A stretch of 64,000 bases of DNA, taken from NCBI GenBank assembly GCA_039028795.1, contig JBCCHJ010000014.1, forward strand, positions 41,088-105,087. The letters run 5' to 3'. Shown piece after piece: positions 16,816-26,411 of the stretch; positions within the stretch are counted from its first letter, which is position 1; every line of letters starts with the position of its first letter. The notes under the pieces were generated by a model. The model was not told where the DNA came from and ran no database searches. It saw only the letters and a program-made list of their open reading frames with translations. Origin of the DNA: Thermohalobaculum sp039028795 (GTDB taxonomy: Bacteria > Pseudomonadota > Alphaproteobacteria > Rhodobacterales > Rhodobacteraceae). Both the position numbers and the translations under genes were made by a program.

Positions 16816-17081
16816 GTGGAATCCTTGTTCGCGATCAGATCTTTAACGCCGTGAACGATCTCTCCGAAATTGCCCAGTTTGAAGTCAGACTCCGACGGAT
16901 CATTGGCGTTGTAGGGGACCGAAACATCGAAGGCTTCTTCGATGCCGAAGACCACTTCGACCAAGGCCAGAGAGTCCAGACCCAGATCATCGACCGTCGT
17001 TTCTGCTGTGATGGTATCAGGCTCGACCATCGCCTGCTCAGCGATGATCTCCGCAACTTTATTGGCTACGTCGTCTGACAT
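16812..17081 (-). CDS. Acyl carrier protein
   Basis: 89-aa acidic ACP with the phosphopantetheine site DSL in the GLDSLALVEVVF helix. It precedes and overlaps the KAS gene by 4 bp. The insertion YNANDPSESDFKLGNFGE is longer than in housekeeping AcpP, consistent with a specialised carrier. A second reading of the genome context would be that it serves LpxD, 50 bp upstream. Confidence 0.92.
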   Translation of the reverse strand: MSDDVANKVAEIIAEQAMVEPDTITAETTVDDLGLDSLALVEVVFGIEEAFDVSVPYNANDPSESDFKLGNFGEIVHGVKDLIANKDST

Positions 17082-17131
17082 CTTTGTCCCCGTACGGTCT
17101 TTCTTTTGTTACTAACACAAACTGCCCCTGC

Positions 17132-18214
17132 TTACAGTCCAAGCTTCTTTCGGATTTCCGCGACCTGTTCAACCAATCTGGGCAACCGCTTGATCGCCAT
17201 GAACTGGGACGTCGCCTTTTCCCGCGTTGTTGCGGGCATCCCCATCATTACCGACCCGTCCGGAATGCTGGACGGCACCATCGTTGCCGCAGCGCACACC
17301 ACATCAGAACCGATGTTCACGTGATCGGCGATCCCGACCTTGCCCCCCAAGACAACTCGGTCTCCAACCGTCGTACTGCCGGCGATACCAACCTGTGCGC
17401 ACAGAAGGCATGTCTGCCCGATCTGCACGTTGTGGCCAAGTTGGACCTGATTGTCGATTTTCGTGCCGGACCCGACACGTGTCGGTTCAATCGTGCCCCG
17501 ATCGATGGTGGTGGCGGCGCCAATCTCGACGTCATTCCCGATTTCCACGGCCGCCAGAGAATGGATGCGCAAAAATCGGGCAATTTGCCTTGTATCGGTC
17601 AGGTCCCGATTGGTCTTCAGCGCCTCGATCGCGCTGCGGTCAGGCGGCTCGAAGGAAAACCCATCAGACCCGATAACTGCATTGGCGTGAATGATAACAT
17701 CATCGCCCAAGATGCATCGCGCCCCAATCCGGGCACCTGAATTTGCCTGGAACCGGGCTCCGATCTGGGCATCCGATCCGATCGTTACATGGGCTGCAAT
17801 CTGTGCCCCTGGACCTATCCGCGCAGCGGAATTTATGACGGCGAATGGTCCAATGGCAGCACCATCGCCGATTTCCGCCGTGTCGGCGACGACGGCAGTC
17901 GGATGGATGCCGGGTGCAGTGTCGAAAGGATGCTGGAAGAATTCGGTGGCATGGGCCATGGCCACCCGCGGTCGTGGGGCCAAAAGGGCGGCGTCCAGGT
18001 CCAACTCGGCCAAATCAGCGTCGGGCCAAACCAAGGCCGCCCGGCATTCTGACCCCTTCAGGGCATCGGCATAGGAAGGCGCCATCGCCACGGCCAAGTC
18101 ATCGCCGCCGGCCAAATGCGGCGCCGCGGCGCGATAGACCTCGACTGTCCCATCACCGCGCAGTTCCAAACCGGTGGCGCGCGCGATATCTTGAAGTGTA
18201 TGGCGCATGCGCAA
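17132..18214 (-). CDS. lpxD: LpxD-like UDP-3-O-acylglucosamine N-acyltransferase
   Basis: 360-aa left-handed beta-helix acyltransferase of lipid A synthesis, transferring a 3-hydroxyacyl group from ACP. The N-terminal uridine-binding domain (about residues 1-100) is followed by hexapeptide repeats and the catalytic-histidine segment QVQLGHNVQIG, then a C-terminal helix. Position directly ahead of ACP and KAS genes supports an acyl-ACP donor. This may be a second lpxD, since the classical one usually sits beside lpxA/lpxB/fabZ, which are absent here. Confidence 0.88.
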   Translation of the reverse strand: MRMRHTLQDIARATGLELRGDGTVEVYRAAAPHLAGGDDLAVAMAPSYADALKGSECRAALVWPDADLAELDLDAALLAPRPRVAMAHATEFFQHPFDTAPGIHPTAVVADTAEIGDGAAIGPFAVINSAARIGPGAQIAAHVTIGSDAQIGARFQANSGARIGARCILGDDVIIHANAVIGSDGFSFEPPDRSAIEALKTNRDLTDTRQIARFLRIHSLAAVEIGNDVEIGAATTIDRGTIEPTRVGSGTKIDNQVQLGHNVQIGQTCLLCAQVGIAGSTTVGDRVVLGGKVGIADHVNIGSDVVCAAATMVPSSIPDGSVMMGMPATTREKATSQFMAIKRLPRLVEQVAEIRKKLGL

Positions 18215-18228
18215 ACCGTCTGCCCGAA

Positions 18229-18266
18229 CGAAAAAAGCCGCGCCCTTCTATCCAGAGCGCGGCTTC
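18229..18266 (-). terminator. Rho-independent terminator of the L,D-transpeptidase gene
   Basis: On the minus strand an AAGCCGCGCTC / GGGCGCGGCTT stem is followed by a run of T. It lies just after the stop of the L,D-transpeptidase gene and before the LpxD-like gene. Confidence 0.75.
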
Positions 18267-18294
18267 CTTTTCAAGGGCCGGACGGCCTCACCAT

Positions 18295-20028
18295 TTATTG
18301 CAGTATGGAAACACCCGCATTCTTCATGGCGCGGGCGATTTTGCCGTCCCGGCCATAGATGTCACCGCGGAACTGTTCGATACCGTGCTCATCGATCCAA
18401 GCAGACCGATAGGTCAAGTGCACCGGCAATGGATTGTCCAAATTCACTTGGCGCTCGCGGCCCCGTTTCAGGATGCGATTGAAGTATCCGCGCGGATCAT
18501 CAACTTGCCCGGTAAGCAGGTATTCGGCGAACTCATGCGGGCGTTCAACCCGCACGCAACCGTGCGAATAGGCCCGGACGTCCCGCTTGAACAGCCGCTT
18601 GGACGGCGTGTCGTGAAGATAGATCGCAAACTGGTTCGGGAACATGAACTTGACCGTACCAAGCGCGTTGCCACGGCCCGGTTTCTGGATCAGCCGTCCA
18701 CTCGACAACATCTTCATGTTACGGTTGACCAGATAGTTCGGGTCATTGGCCAGCTTGGGCAGGATCTCTTTTTCTTTGATCGAAGTCGGAATGTACCAGG
18801 TTGGATTGATGACCATGTGGGTCATCTCGTCCGAAAATTCCGGTGTCTTGTGCTTCTTCTTGCCGACCACGGCGCGCGAGTGGAACTCCGACTTGCCATT
18901 ATGCATCACATCGAAGGTGAAGCTGGCCAGATTCACAAGGATATGGCGCTCCCCCAGATCACGGTTCATCCACCGCAACCGCTCAAGGTTCACTGCGATC
19001 TGTTCTGCACGCGTGCGTGGTGACACGTTCAACTGGCGCAGCGTCGCCGGGCCGATCACACCGTCAAGGTTGAGCCCGTGGCGGGCCTGAAACCGCTGCA
19101 GCGCCTCGACCATCGGATCGTCGAACAGATCCGCATCAAAGGACTGCACCGGGACATCTGTGGTGACGTTCGCCGCCGCAACCTTTGTTCCATCATCGGC
19201 GGCACGCTGATCATAAACGTTCGGGTCCAGATCACCCATTGCCGTCAGACGCGCCCGCACCTGCGCGACGCGCGAATTGCGATTGCCGGGACGCAGTGTG
19301 CGGCCCTTGCTGACCGATGGCCCCCAGATCTCTTGACCCGCGATCGACCGGAACGCCGCATAGCGCTCGATCAGCCTGCGATACAACGGATCGCTCGGCG
19401 CCAGTTCATCCAGGAAAGCTGCCATATCGGCGGCTCGGCCAGCACGCTCGATCAGGAAACCCTCGTCCGGGGTTTCTGGGAAGATATGCAGTTCGCGGTC
19501 GATCCGGCGTGGGGTGAGAAAGCCCGTTTTGACATCGCCGGCATAGGATAAGAACGCAGCCGTCAGATCGGCCTCAAGCCGAGGTCCCCTTTCGCCAAGG
19601 CGTGCGGTCAAAGCCGCGCCCTTATATTTCGCAGCAGGCAGCGCGTGTTCCGACGCGCGCGACAGAAACTCCGTCAGAACCTTGGCCGCTGCGTTCGTCG
19701 ATCCGTCCTCATTCAACCATATTGGCTTATAGTTGCGCGCTGCATATGCAGTCAGCGCCGCGGAGTCGCGGCCCAGACGCCCTTCAAGCGCCGTGCGCAG
19801 TGCCAGCGCCTCGGCTGACAAAGCCGGAACTGCCGGCTGAACCTCGGTCGCCGGAACCTGAGCCGAAGGGACTTGGGTAGCCGGAACTTCGGTCGTCGTC
19901 GTACTCTGTGCAAGCGCAGAATGTGCCGCCAGAACAGCTGCACTCAATATGAACCCCACCGCGGCACCCCGCCGCACGTTTACGCCCTGCGTGATCATCT
20001 TATCACCACTGTTGCCAAAAAACGTCAT
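18295..20028 (-). CDS. L,D-transpeptidase (YcbB/LdtD type)
   Basis: 577-aa periplasmic enzyme that forms 3-3 cross-links in peptidoglycan. N-terminal signal/anchor (hydrophobic stretch around residues 22-40, ending ALAQS), a Thr/Pro/Val-rich linker with imperfect five-residue repeats (EVPATQVPSAQVPATEV), a scaffold domain, a peptidoglycan-binding domain (ALQRFQARHGLNLDGVIGPATL) and the YkuD catalytic domain with Cys in YSHGCVRVERP. The ATG at 20028 follows AGAGAG; ATG 19998 is the alternative. It is divergent from a DUF882 peptidase-like gene, another wall protein. Confidence 0.92.
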   Translation of the reverse strand: MTFFGNSGDKMITQGVNVRRGAAVGFILSAAVLAAHSALAQSTTTTEVPATQVPSAQVPATEVQPAVPALSAEALALRTALEGRLGRDSAALTAYAARNYKPIWLNEDGSTNAAAKVLTEFLSRASEHALPAAKYKGAALTARLGERGPRLEADLTAAFLSYAGDVKTGFLTPRRIDRELHIFPETPDEGFLIERAGRAADMAAFLDELAPSDPLYRRLIERYAAFRSIAGQEIWGPSVSKGRTLRPGNRNSRVAQVRARLTAMGDLDPNVYDQRAADDGTKVAAANVTTDVPVQSFDADLFDDPMVEALQRFQARHGLNLDGVIGPATLRQLNVSPRTRAEQIAVNLERLRWMNRDLGERHILVNLASFTFDVMHNGKSEFHSRAVVGKKKHKTPEFSDEMTHMVINPTWYIPTSIKEKEILPKLANDPNYLVNRNMKMLSSGRLIQKPGRGNALGTVKFMFPNQFAIYLHDTPSKRLFKRDVRAYSHGCVRVERPHEFAEYLLTGQVDDPRGYFNRILKRGRERQVNLDNPLPVHLTYRSAWIDEHGIEQFRGDIYGRDGKIARAMKNAGVSILQ

Positions 20029-20294
20029 TCGCTCTCTTCAATCATGGAATCTAGCATGTAAGTGTAACCAAACAGCGATTTTCCTCACTCGTTCACCAAT
20101 ATTTCATGACGATAGCTCTTCATGCCACACCTTATGTGTGACCGCACACCGACCCGGTCAAAACTGTCGCAGCCTCAGGCCGATTCCACGTTGCAATACT
20201 GCAACTTGGCAACAAAAACCTCGTGTGCAAAAAGCGTGCAGTGGCAGTTGGGGCGGGGCAAGTGACAAAGATCACAGATCGAGCGAGGCAAATT

Positions 20295-20855
20295 GTGAGC
20301 AGTTCCGAATCAGGCCTGACGAAGATCAGCCGAAGAATGCTTCTTTGCGGCATTGCCGGCGCGGGAATAACCCTTGCAGCACCAGCGATCGCGCGTGGCG
20401 CCGGAAGCTTCCGGTCCCTCTCGATGATCAACAACCGCACCGCCGAAAAGCTGACGACCGCGTACTGGGTCGAGGGTGAATATATTCCCGAAGCGATGGA
20501 GGCTGTAAACTACATCCTGCGCGACTGGCGGGAAGATCAGGTCATCCAAATCGACCCGAAGGTGATCGACATCATGGCCGCAACCCAGAACATTCTGGAC
20601 GCGTCCGAGCCATTCGAAGTGGTGTCTGGATATCGCAGCCCGAAAACCAACGCGATGCTGCGCAGCCGCAGCCGCGGCGTTGCACGAAATTCCTATCACA
20701 CCCGCGGCATGGCTGTGGATCTGACGATGAAGACCCGGTCAGCGTACGAGATCGCGGGGGCCGCAAAATCTTTGGGCGCAGGTGGTGTCGGTCGATATTC
20801 GCGGTCAAACTTCGCCCATGTCGACAGCGGACCCATCCGCGACTGGGGCCGGTAA
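20295..20855 (+). CDS. DUF882 / M15-like (YcbK) exported protein
   Basis: 186-aa protein with a Tat-like signal (SRRMLLCGIAGAGITLAAPAIARG) and a D-Ala-D-Ala carboxypeptidase-like domain. Zinc-ligand pattern is visible as YRSPKTNAML, SYHTRGMAVDL and HVDSG. It likely trims or remodels peptidoglycan. GTG 20295 after GAGG is preferred because it puts the RR motif near the N-terminus; a longer GTG start at 20223 is possible. Confidence 0.85.
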   Translation: MSSSESGLTKISRRMLLCGIAGAGITLAAPAIARGAGSFRSLSMINNRTAEKLTTAYWVEGEYIPEAMEAVNYILRDWREDQVIQIDPKVIDIMAATQNILDASEPFEVVSGYRSPKTNAMLRSRSRGVARNSYHTRGMAVDLTMKTRSAYEIAGAAKSLGAGGVGRYSRSNFAHVDSGPIRDWGR

Positions 20856-20874
20856 GGTCATCATCCGGTAAGAC

Positions 20875-20905
20875 AAAGGCGGCCCATCAGCCGCCTTTTT
20901 TCTTT
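20875..20905 (+). terminator. Rho-independent terminator
   Basis: AAGGCGGC-loop-GCCGCCTT stem followed by a T-rich tract, immediately downstream of the DUF882 gene. Confidence 0.8.
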
Positions 20906-20956
20906 CTTGAGTTCTTGGCAGCGCCAATCCGCGTGGCAGCGAAAAACTTCTCCCGC

Positions 20957-22969
20957 TCACCCCGTCTTTTCCAGCAACCCCCGGCCTTCCAGCAGCGCCT
21001 CGACACCGGGCAATTTTCCACGAAAGCCGGTATAGGCATCTTCCGGTTTCTCTGACCCGCCTGCTGAGTAGACCTTGTCGTGCAGGCGCTGGGCGGTCGC
21101 GGGATCAAAGACGTTCCCGGATTCTTCGAACGCTTTGAACGCATCGGCGTCCATCACCTCGGACCACATATAGCTGTAGTACCCGGCGGAGTAGCCATCG
21201 CCGCTAAAGACATGTCCGAAGTGCGGGGACCGATGCCGCATTATGATCGCGCCCGGCATGCCGATCTTGTCCAACACTCCGGCCTCGAACGTCTTGCCAT
21301 CGAAACCTTCCGTATTGTCCAGCACATGCATCTCCAGGTCCACCAGGGCCGAGGCCGTAAATTCGACTGTCTTGAAGCCCTGATTGAAGTTTTCCGCACC
21401 GATAATCCGGTCGACCAACTCGCGGGGCATCGGCTCGCCGGTTTCAACATGCCGGGCATGCTTTTCCAAAACCTCCGGCACTCCGAACCAGTGCTCATAG
21501 AGCTGGCTGGGCAGTTCCACGAAGTCCCGCGCTACCGAGGTGCCAGAGACAAAGGGATAGGTCACGTCAGACAACAACCCGTGAAGGCCGTGGCCCAGCT
21601 CGTGAAACAGTGTCCGCGCATCATCCCAGGACAACAAGCAGGGATCGCCCTTGGCAAAATTGCAGGTATTGGTGATCACTGGACGTTCCGGGGACCAGAG
21701 CTTTTGCTGTCCCCGCAGGCCGCTCATCCACGCACCGGACCGTTTCGAGGGCCGGGCAAAATAGTCCCCGATAAACAGCCCGATATGGGTCCCGTCCCGG
21801 GTCACATCCCAGGCCATCGCATCTTCATGCGGCAATGGGATATCGACCCGCTGGAAGGACAGGCCAAACAGCCGCTCCGCAACATCGAAGGCGGCCGCAA
21901 GTACGTTCTCCAGTTTCAGGTAGGGCTTGATCTCGGATTCATCTAAATCGTGTTCGCGCTTGCGCAGTTTTTCGGCGTAATAACGCCAGTCCCACGGGGC
22001 GAGTTCGATGTTCGCGCCCTCTTCCACCGCCAGCGCCTGCAGGGCCTCGGCCTCTGCACCTGCCTGCGCCTGTGCCGGGGACCAAACAGCCATCAGGAGG
22101 TCGCGTACATTGCTGGGGGTTTTGGCCATCTGATTGGCCAGCTTGAAGTCGGCGAAAGTATCATATCCCAGCAAACCTGCGCGCTCCCGGCGCAGGGTCA
22201 CCGTTTCTTCGATCAATGGCCAATTCGTGGTCTCGCCCCGGTCCGCCCAGGCACGGAAGGCTTTTTCGCGAAGATCGCGGCGGGCGCTGAAAGTCAGGAA
22301 AGGTTCCACAGAAGACCGGGATAGCGTGATGGTATAGCCATCCTCTTCACGCCGGTCGGCCTCGGCCTTTGCGGCATCGATCAGGAACTTCGGCAAGCCA
22401 TCCAGATCATCTTCGGACAGCTTCATGGACCAGTCCGCTTCATCCTTCAGGATGTTCTGCCCGAACCCGGTGCCAAGTTCTGACAAGCGGCCCATAATTT
22501 CCTGCAAGCGCGTCTTTGCGCCGTCGTCCAGTTTGGCGCCGCCGCGAACATACATCTCGAAAATCAGATCGCGCACGCGGATCTGCTCGGCCGTCAGATC
22601 GTCATCACCCGCATCGACGACGGCCTGCACGCGGGCGAAGATCCTCGGATCGGTCATCTGTTTAGAAAACAGCTTCGACAGGCGCGGGGACATCTCGCGC
22701 TCGATCGCCTGTATCTCCGGGTTCGTGTCATTGCCTGATCGATTCCAAAAGACCGCAGCAACCCGGTCCAACAACAGGCCGTGGCGCTCCAACGCCTCGA
22801 TGGTGTTGGCGAATGTCGGCGCGGCCGGGTCACTGCAGATCGCCTCGAACTCAAGCTCTTGCGCGGCAATGGCGGCATCAAAGGCTGGCCGGAAATGGTC
22901 ATCGGTAATCTCGGAAAAGTCCGGCAGGCCATATTGGCCATCCCAGTCGGCGAGTAAGGGGTTGGTCAT
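20957..22969 (-). CDS. M3-family oligopeptidase (Dcp/PrlC type)
   Basis: 670-aa cytosolic zinc oligopeptidase that degrades short peptides. HExGH motif in LFHELGHGLHGL with the downstream Glu in the family-typical helix. ATG 22969 gives the family start (MTNPLLADWDG...LPDFSEIT); a longer frame upstream overlaps the preceding gene. It overlaps the upstream gene by 4 bp (ATGA). Confidence 0.93.
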   Translation of the reverse strand: MTNPLLADWDGQYGLPDFSEITDDHFRPAFDAAIAAQELEFEAICSDPAAPTFANTIEALERHGLLLDRVAAVFWNRSGNDTNPEIQAIEREMSPRLSKLFSKQMTDPRIFARVQAVVDAGDDDLTAEQIRVRDLIFEMYVRGGAKLDDGAKTRLQEIMGRLSELGTGFGQNILKDEADWSMKLSEDDLDGLPKFLIDAAKAEADRREEDGYTITLSRSSVEPFLTFSARRDLREKAFRAWADRGETTNWPLIEETVTLRRERAGLLGYDTFADFKLANQMAKTPSNVRDLLMAVWSPAQAQAGAEAEALQALAVEEGANIELAPWDWRYYAEKLRKREHDLDESEIKPYLKLENVLAAAFDVAERLFGLSFQRVDIPLPHEDAMAWDVTRDGTHIGLFIGDYFARPSKRSGAWMSGLRGQQKLWSPERPVITNTCNFAKGDPCLLSWDDARTLFHELGHGLHGLLSDVTYPFVSGTSVARDFVELPSQLYEHWFGVPEVLEKHARHVETGEPMPRELVDRIIGAENFNQGFKTVEFTASALVDLEMHVLDNTEGFDGKTFEAGVLDKIGMPGAIIMRHRSPHFGHVFSGDGYSAGYYSYMWSEVMDADAFKAFEESGNVFDPATAQRLHDKVYSAGGSEKPEDAYTGFRGKLPGVEALLEGRGLLEKTG

Positions 22970-23475
22970 TGTGCAGTTTCCATCATTTTGCGAGAGCGGC
23001 CGCCCGACAAACGCTTCGGGGCCGCAAGCGCTGCCTTGTAGTCCTTGACCGACACGAAAGGCCACACAGGATAATGGCCAGCCGCAAGAAATTTTTCCGT
23101 TAGTTCTGGATGGATCGAATCGTGCGTGAGGAATCGCTTGATTGGATTTCTCATTGTGGAAGGCCTTGGATCCCGTCCAGGGAAACGCATCTGTGGCCAC
23201 TGATATGGAAGATCCGAGTCCAGAAACAAAACCCATCTCGATAGCTGCCGCCGTAGGTCAGGACTCAGACGATACTTCCCGTCCAGCCGATGTTCTTTGA
23301 AATCATCGTAAAACAACCAGCATGTATCCCAAATGGCCCAGATTGCCGGATCGTCCGTTTCCGGCACTTGGTCCTCGAAACTGTCATTTGTGATCTGACC
23401 GGCAATGAATCTGCGAAGTACTTCCGCTGCGGCACTGCGCGCTTGTCCATCTATAATCGGGCTGTTGACAGTCAT
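22966..23475 (-). CDS. Uncharacterised protein
   Basis: 169-aa soluble protein of unknown function, rich in Trp and Pro. ATG 23475 follows GAGAGG. The stop overlaps the M3 peptidase start (ATGA), suggesting co-expression, and it starts 12 bp after the GST stop. No domain recognised. Confidence 0.75.
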   Translation of the reverse strand: MTVNSPIIDGQARSAAAEVLRRFIAGQITNDSFEDQVPETDDPAIWAIWDTCWLFYDDFKEHRLDGKYRLSPDLRRQLSRWVLFLDSDLPYQWPQMRFPGRDPRPSTMRNPIKRFLTHDSIHPELTEKFLAAGHYPVWPFVSVKDYKAALAAPKRLSGGRSRKMMETAQ

Positions 23476-23486
23476 GTTGGCCTCTC

Positions 23487-24113
23487 TCACATCGCGGTCG
23501 ACGGTCGCGCCTTCATCTTCTCATGCCAGTTCCGCAGGGCCGACATCTCTTCCGGGACTTCGCGCTTGATCAGCTTCAGGAAATCCACCGCGACCACCCC
23601 GGTGATATCCGCAATGGTAAGACGGTCCGCTGCAATCCACTCGCGGCCCTGCAACTGCCGGTCCAGTTCAGCCAGCCGCCCGTCGATGCGACCTGCATTG
23701 GTCATACCCCAATCTGGCGATTGATCCTCTAGAACCGCCATCTTCGGATGGGTATGACGAAAACACATGGCAATCGTCACCATCAGACGCAGCTCGATCC
23801 GGCGCTGCCACATGTCGATCACAGCGGCCTCGTGCGCGTCCCGCCCCATCATGTTCGGATCGGGGTAGATCGCCTCCAGATACCGGCAAATCGTTGGGGA
23901 TTCGACCAGCACGGTACCATCGTCCAGCTCCAACGCCGGGACCTGAGGCGAGCCGGTCTTCGCCAGGTAATCGTCCTTTTTATGGTCGCCTTCCATTAAA
24001 TTGATGGTGACGGTTTCGATCTCAACCCTTTTTTCTGCAAGGAAAATCTGCGTCCGCCGTGGATTGGGCGCCATGGGCGTATGATAATACCGAAGGGGCT
24101 GTGGCAGAGACAT
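23487..24113 (-). CDS. Glutathione S-transferase family protein
   Basis: 208-aa GST. Thioredoxin-like N-terminal domain with GSPQVPALELDDG (cis-Pro) and ESPTICRYL (glutathione-binding Glu-Ser), then an all-helical domain with the LTIADI motif. It heads the GST-unknown-M3 peptidase operon. Substrate unknown. Confidence 0.9.
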   Translation of the reverse strand: MSLPQPLRYYHTPMAPNPRRTQIFLAEKRVEIETVTINLMEGDHKKDDYLAKTGSPQVPALELDDGTVLVESPTICRYLEAIYPDPNMMGRDAHEAAVIDMWQRRIELRLMVTIAMCFRHTHPKMAVLEDQSPDWGMTNAGRIDGRLAELDRQLQGREWIAADRLTIADITGVVAVDFLKLIKREVPEEMSALRNWHEKMKARPSTAM

Positions 24114-24281
24114 GGCAATTGATCCTTATTAGTGACCAGATTTCTGGTCATCTTCTCGACCCTGCATCGCAGGATGTATTTCGGAGGTCAGTCTAGCGCT
24201 GGCCGCAGCGCCAGTTTTCGTACTATCATGGCGTTATGACAAGACCGGGTGCCGATCCCGGACCTGACAGGAGGTCATTCT

Positions 24282-25151
24282 ATGCTTCGTCCTTTCCGCG
24301 CATTGATCCTGGCATTGTCCGCCGCGCTGGCGGTGTCAGCCTGCGCACCGACTGCCCAGAACACCCGAGTCTCTCTCGCCGAGGAACAACGGCGCGGCCA
24401 GCAAATGGTCCAGCAAATGGAGGCCAAGGGTGTGATCATGAAAGATCGCAACCTGAACGCCTATCTGAACAACGTGATGAACCGGGTTGCAAAGTCCCGG
24501 CCACCAGGATCGGTCGCGCTTCGGTCTTTCATTGTCAAAGACGCCGATGTGAATGCCTTCACCACCGGTGGTGGATATGTCTTTTTCAACGCCGGCTTGC
24601 TGGCCGCGATGGAGAACGAAGCGCAGGTGGCCGCGGTGATGGCGCATGAGATCGCCCATATCGACCGGGGCCACGTCCAAGCCGGCCAAGCCAACCGGCA
24701 GGCCGTGCAGATCGGGGCGGCCTTGGCACAGATCGGTGCCGCTGCCGTCGGAATTGGTGGTGGCCTGACGAACACTTTGATCGGCGTTGGCGCCCAGGGC
24801 GCCGCCAGTAATTTCAGCCGGACGCAAGAGCGCGATGCCGATAGCGTTGGCGTGCAGTACCTTTCCCGGGCCGGATACAACGCCGTTGCTGGGGCGGAAT
24901 CCTTCGTTGTCCTGCGCAGATTATATGGCGAGCGCGATGGGGTCGGCGCTCTGTTCGCATCTCACCCCAACCCTGGCGAACGCCATGCCAGCCAGGTTCA
25001 GCAGGCCCGTCAGTTGGGATCAACGAAAGGCCGGATCGGCAAACAGACGCACGACCGGGCCACACGAAAGATCCGGCGCGAAGTTCTGGCATTCTATGAA
25101 AAGAATGGCCGTGACCGCGAAGCTGCACAGATCCGCAAGAACCTGCGATAA
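24282..25151 (+). CDS. M48-family metalloprotease lipoprotein
   Basis: 289-aa periplasmic lipoprotein protease, similar in plan to BepA/LoiP. AGGAGG lies 7 bp before the ATG. Lipoprotein signal with lipobox VSAC (Cys near residue 21), then the M48 domain with HEIAH (MAHEIAHIDRGH) and the downstream Glu in RTQERDADSVG. Likely role is outer-membrane protein quality control. Confidence 0.9.
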   Translation: MLRPFRALILALSAALAVSACAPTAQNTRVSLAEEQRRGQQMVQQMEAKGVIMKDRNLNAYLNNVMNRVAKSRPPGSVALRSFIVKDADVNAFTTGGGYVFFNAGLLAAMENEAQVAAVMAHEIAHIDRGHVQAGQANRQAVQIGAALAQIGAAAVGIGGGLTNTLIGVGAQGAASNFSRTQERDADSVGVQYLSRAGYNAVAGAESFVVLRRLYGERDGVGALFASHPNPGERHASQVQQARQLGSTKGRIGKQTHDRATRKIRREVLAFYEKNGRDREAAQIRKNLR

Positions 25152-25157
25152 GATGAC

Positions 25158-25184
25158 AAGGGCGCCCGGCGGGGCGCCCTTTTC
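25158..25184 (+). terminator. Rho-independent terminator
   Basis: GGGCGCC-loop-GGGCGCCC stem followed by TTTT, directly after the M48 protease gene. Confidence 0.8.
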
Positions 25185-25196
25185 AGAAGAGCTTAT

Positions 25197-25649
25197 ATGG
25201 CAAGAATACTATTTGAATTCGGCGTTTTAAAATTCATGAGCGCCCTTACCTTGAACGGCATCTATCTTTCGACTTCCGTGAGCAAAAGTTCGATCGTTAA
25301 CGATGTGCTGGAGCTGGCTCTCTTCGCATTTTGCATAATAATTGTCGGCTTTCGATATGGCCGCCGCAACACAGTTCTACCATCCAGTGGGTTTTGTTGG
25401 GCGGTTGCCGTCCTCGTCCTTCCTGTGATGCTCGTCACGGGCATCATGGTGGCGCTCATCCTTAATACTGAAGACGCGCTTGCCGGATTGGGCACTATTG
25501 CCTCGTTATCATCAGAGGCTTACGGTTTCCTCATTGGTTTCTTCTTGATCATCTCTGCAGTCTATATGGTGGCTGGACGCCTGATATTCAGGTTCGCCGC
25601 CAAGCGAGGAACCTGGAAAGCTGCTCAGGACATACACGAAGCCTTTTAG
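25197..25649 (+). CDS. Small four-helix membrane protein (ABZJ_00895-like), copy 1
   Basis: 150-aa membrane protein with about four hydrophobic segments. After the second is the pattern GFRYGRRN...PSSGFCW, matched in the next gene (GQRHGKR...PNSSFSW), so the two are tandem paralogues. The look is that of the uncharacterised ABZJ_00895 family; function unknown. Confidence 0.7.
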   Translation: MARILFEFGVLKFMSALTLNGIYLSTSVSKSSIVNDVLELALFAFCIIIVGFRYGRRNTVLPSSGFCWAVAVLVLPVMLVTGIMVALILNTEDALAGLGTIASLSSEAYGFLIGFFLIISAVYMVAGRLIFRFAAKRGTWKAAQDIHEAF

Positions 25650-25673
25650 GCCAGCGCAACCGATCGGAGCACA

Positions 25674-26129
25674 ATGGGACTTATCTGCCGCGACTTCATC
25701 GTCACTTATGTACTTGCGATGATCGGCCTTCTTGCTGTGTCGCTGGGGGTCGAGGCGCTGTTTCAGACCGATATCGGCAGCGCCGTCAATGTCGTCCCGC
25801 AAATCGTTGCTGCATTGGTCGCGGGCCAACGCCACGGAAAGCGCACAGGCATACGCCCGAACAGCAGCTTTTCTTGGACAGCAGCGTTTTGGATGACGTC
25901 GATTTCGGTTGGCCTGTCCCTGGTCCTTGCGACAGGATTTATCATTTATATGGGGCCGGGCGATGCCGCCCCGATGTTTGAATTCCTGACAACAGAATGG
26001 CACTGGTTCGTCGGGATCCTCGCCATCTTTATTGTCATCTATCTCCTGATCACACGTTACTTCTTCGGTTTGGGGGCGAAACAAGGCGCCCAGGCCTCAC
26101 CACACGCGGATTCCGAGATCTTTCGCTAG
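25674..26129 (+). CDS. Small four-helix membrane protein (ABZJ_00895-like), copy 2
   Basis: 151-aa paralogue of the preceding gene, 24 bp downstream of it, with the same four-segment layout and the GQRHGKR...NSSFSW motif between segments 2 and 3. Probably one operon. Function unknown. Confidence 0.7.
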   Translation: MGLICRDFIVTYVLAMIGLLAVSLGVEALFQTDIGSAVNVVPQIVAALVAGQRHGKRTGIRPNSSFSWTAAFWMTSISVGLSLVLATGFIIYMGPGDAAPMFEFLTTEWHWFVGILAIFIVIYLLITRYFFGLGAKQGAQASPHADSEIFR

Positions 26130-26223
26130 ACGAGCAGCGATCTTTTGAGCGCCTGACAGACAATTTAAACTAAGTTTTAACGATATCGTCCTATCTCTGA
26201 CGCCGTTCCGGAACGAACTACTT

Positions 26224-26253
26224 CCCCCTCGGCTGGTCGCGCCGTCGAGGGGG
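26224..26253. terminator. Possible terminator hairpin
   Basis: CCCCCTCG / CGAGGGGG stem with a 14-base loop, in the 280-bp stretch between the membrane-protein gene and the convergent prephenate dehydratase gene. There is no T tract. Nothing else was recognised in this stretch. Confidence 0.4.
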
Positions 26254-26411
26254 CTTGGGATCAACGGCAGGCCTGCCGCCCTTGTATCACTCCTCAGTGG
26301 ATAGAGGGTCCCGCCAGTGGGACCGCCACCAGCCAGAGCCTCCCTCCAACCGGAAATTCACAGGACCGCGTGTTTCGGCATGCGCGCCCGCGTCGCGATG
26401 CAATCGACTGG

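Noticed and set aside
15592..17081. Polyketide synthase cluster (KAS plus ACP)
   Set aside because: Only a KAS II-type enzyme and ACP beside an LpxD-like gene; no acyltransferase, ketoreductase or tailoring enzymes.
18845..19023. Long opposite-strand frames within the L,D-transpeptidase gene
   Set aside because: Shadow frames of GC-rich coding sequence without domains or ribosome sites.
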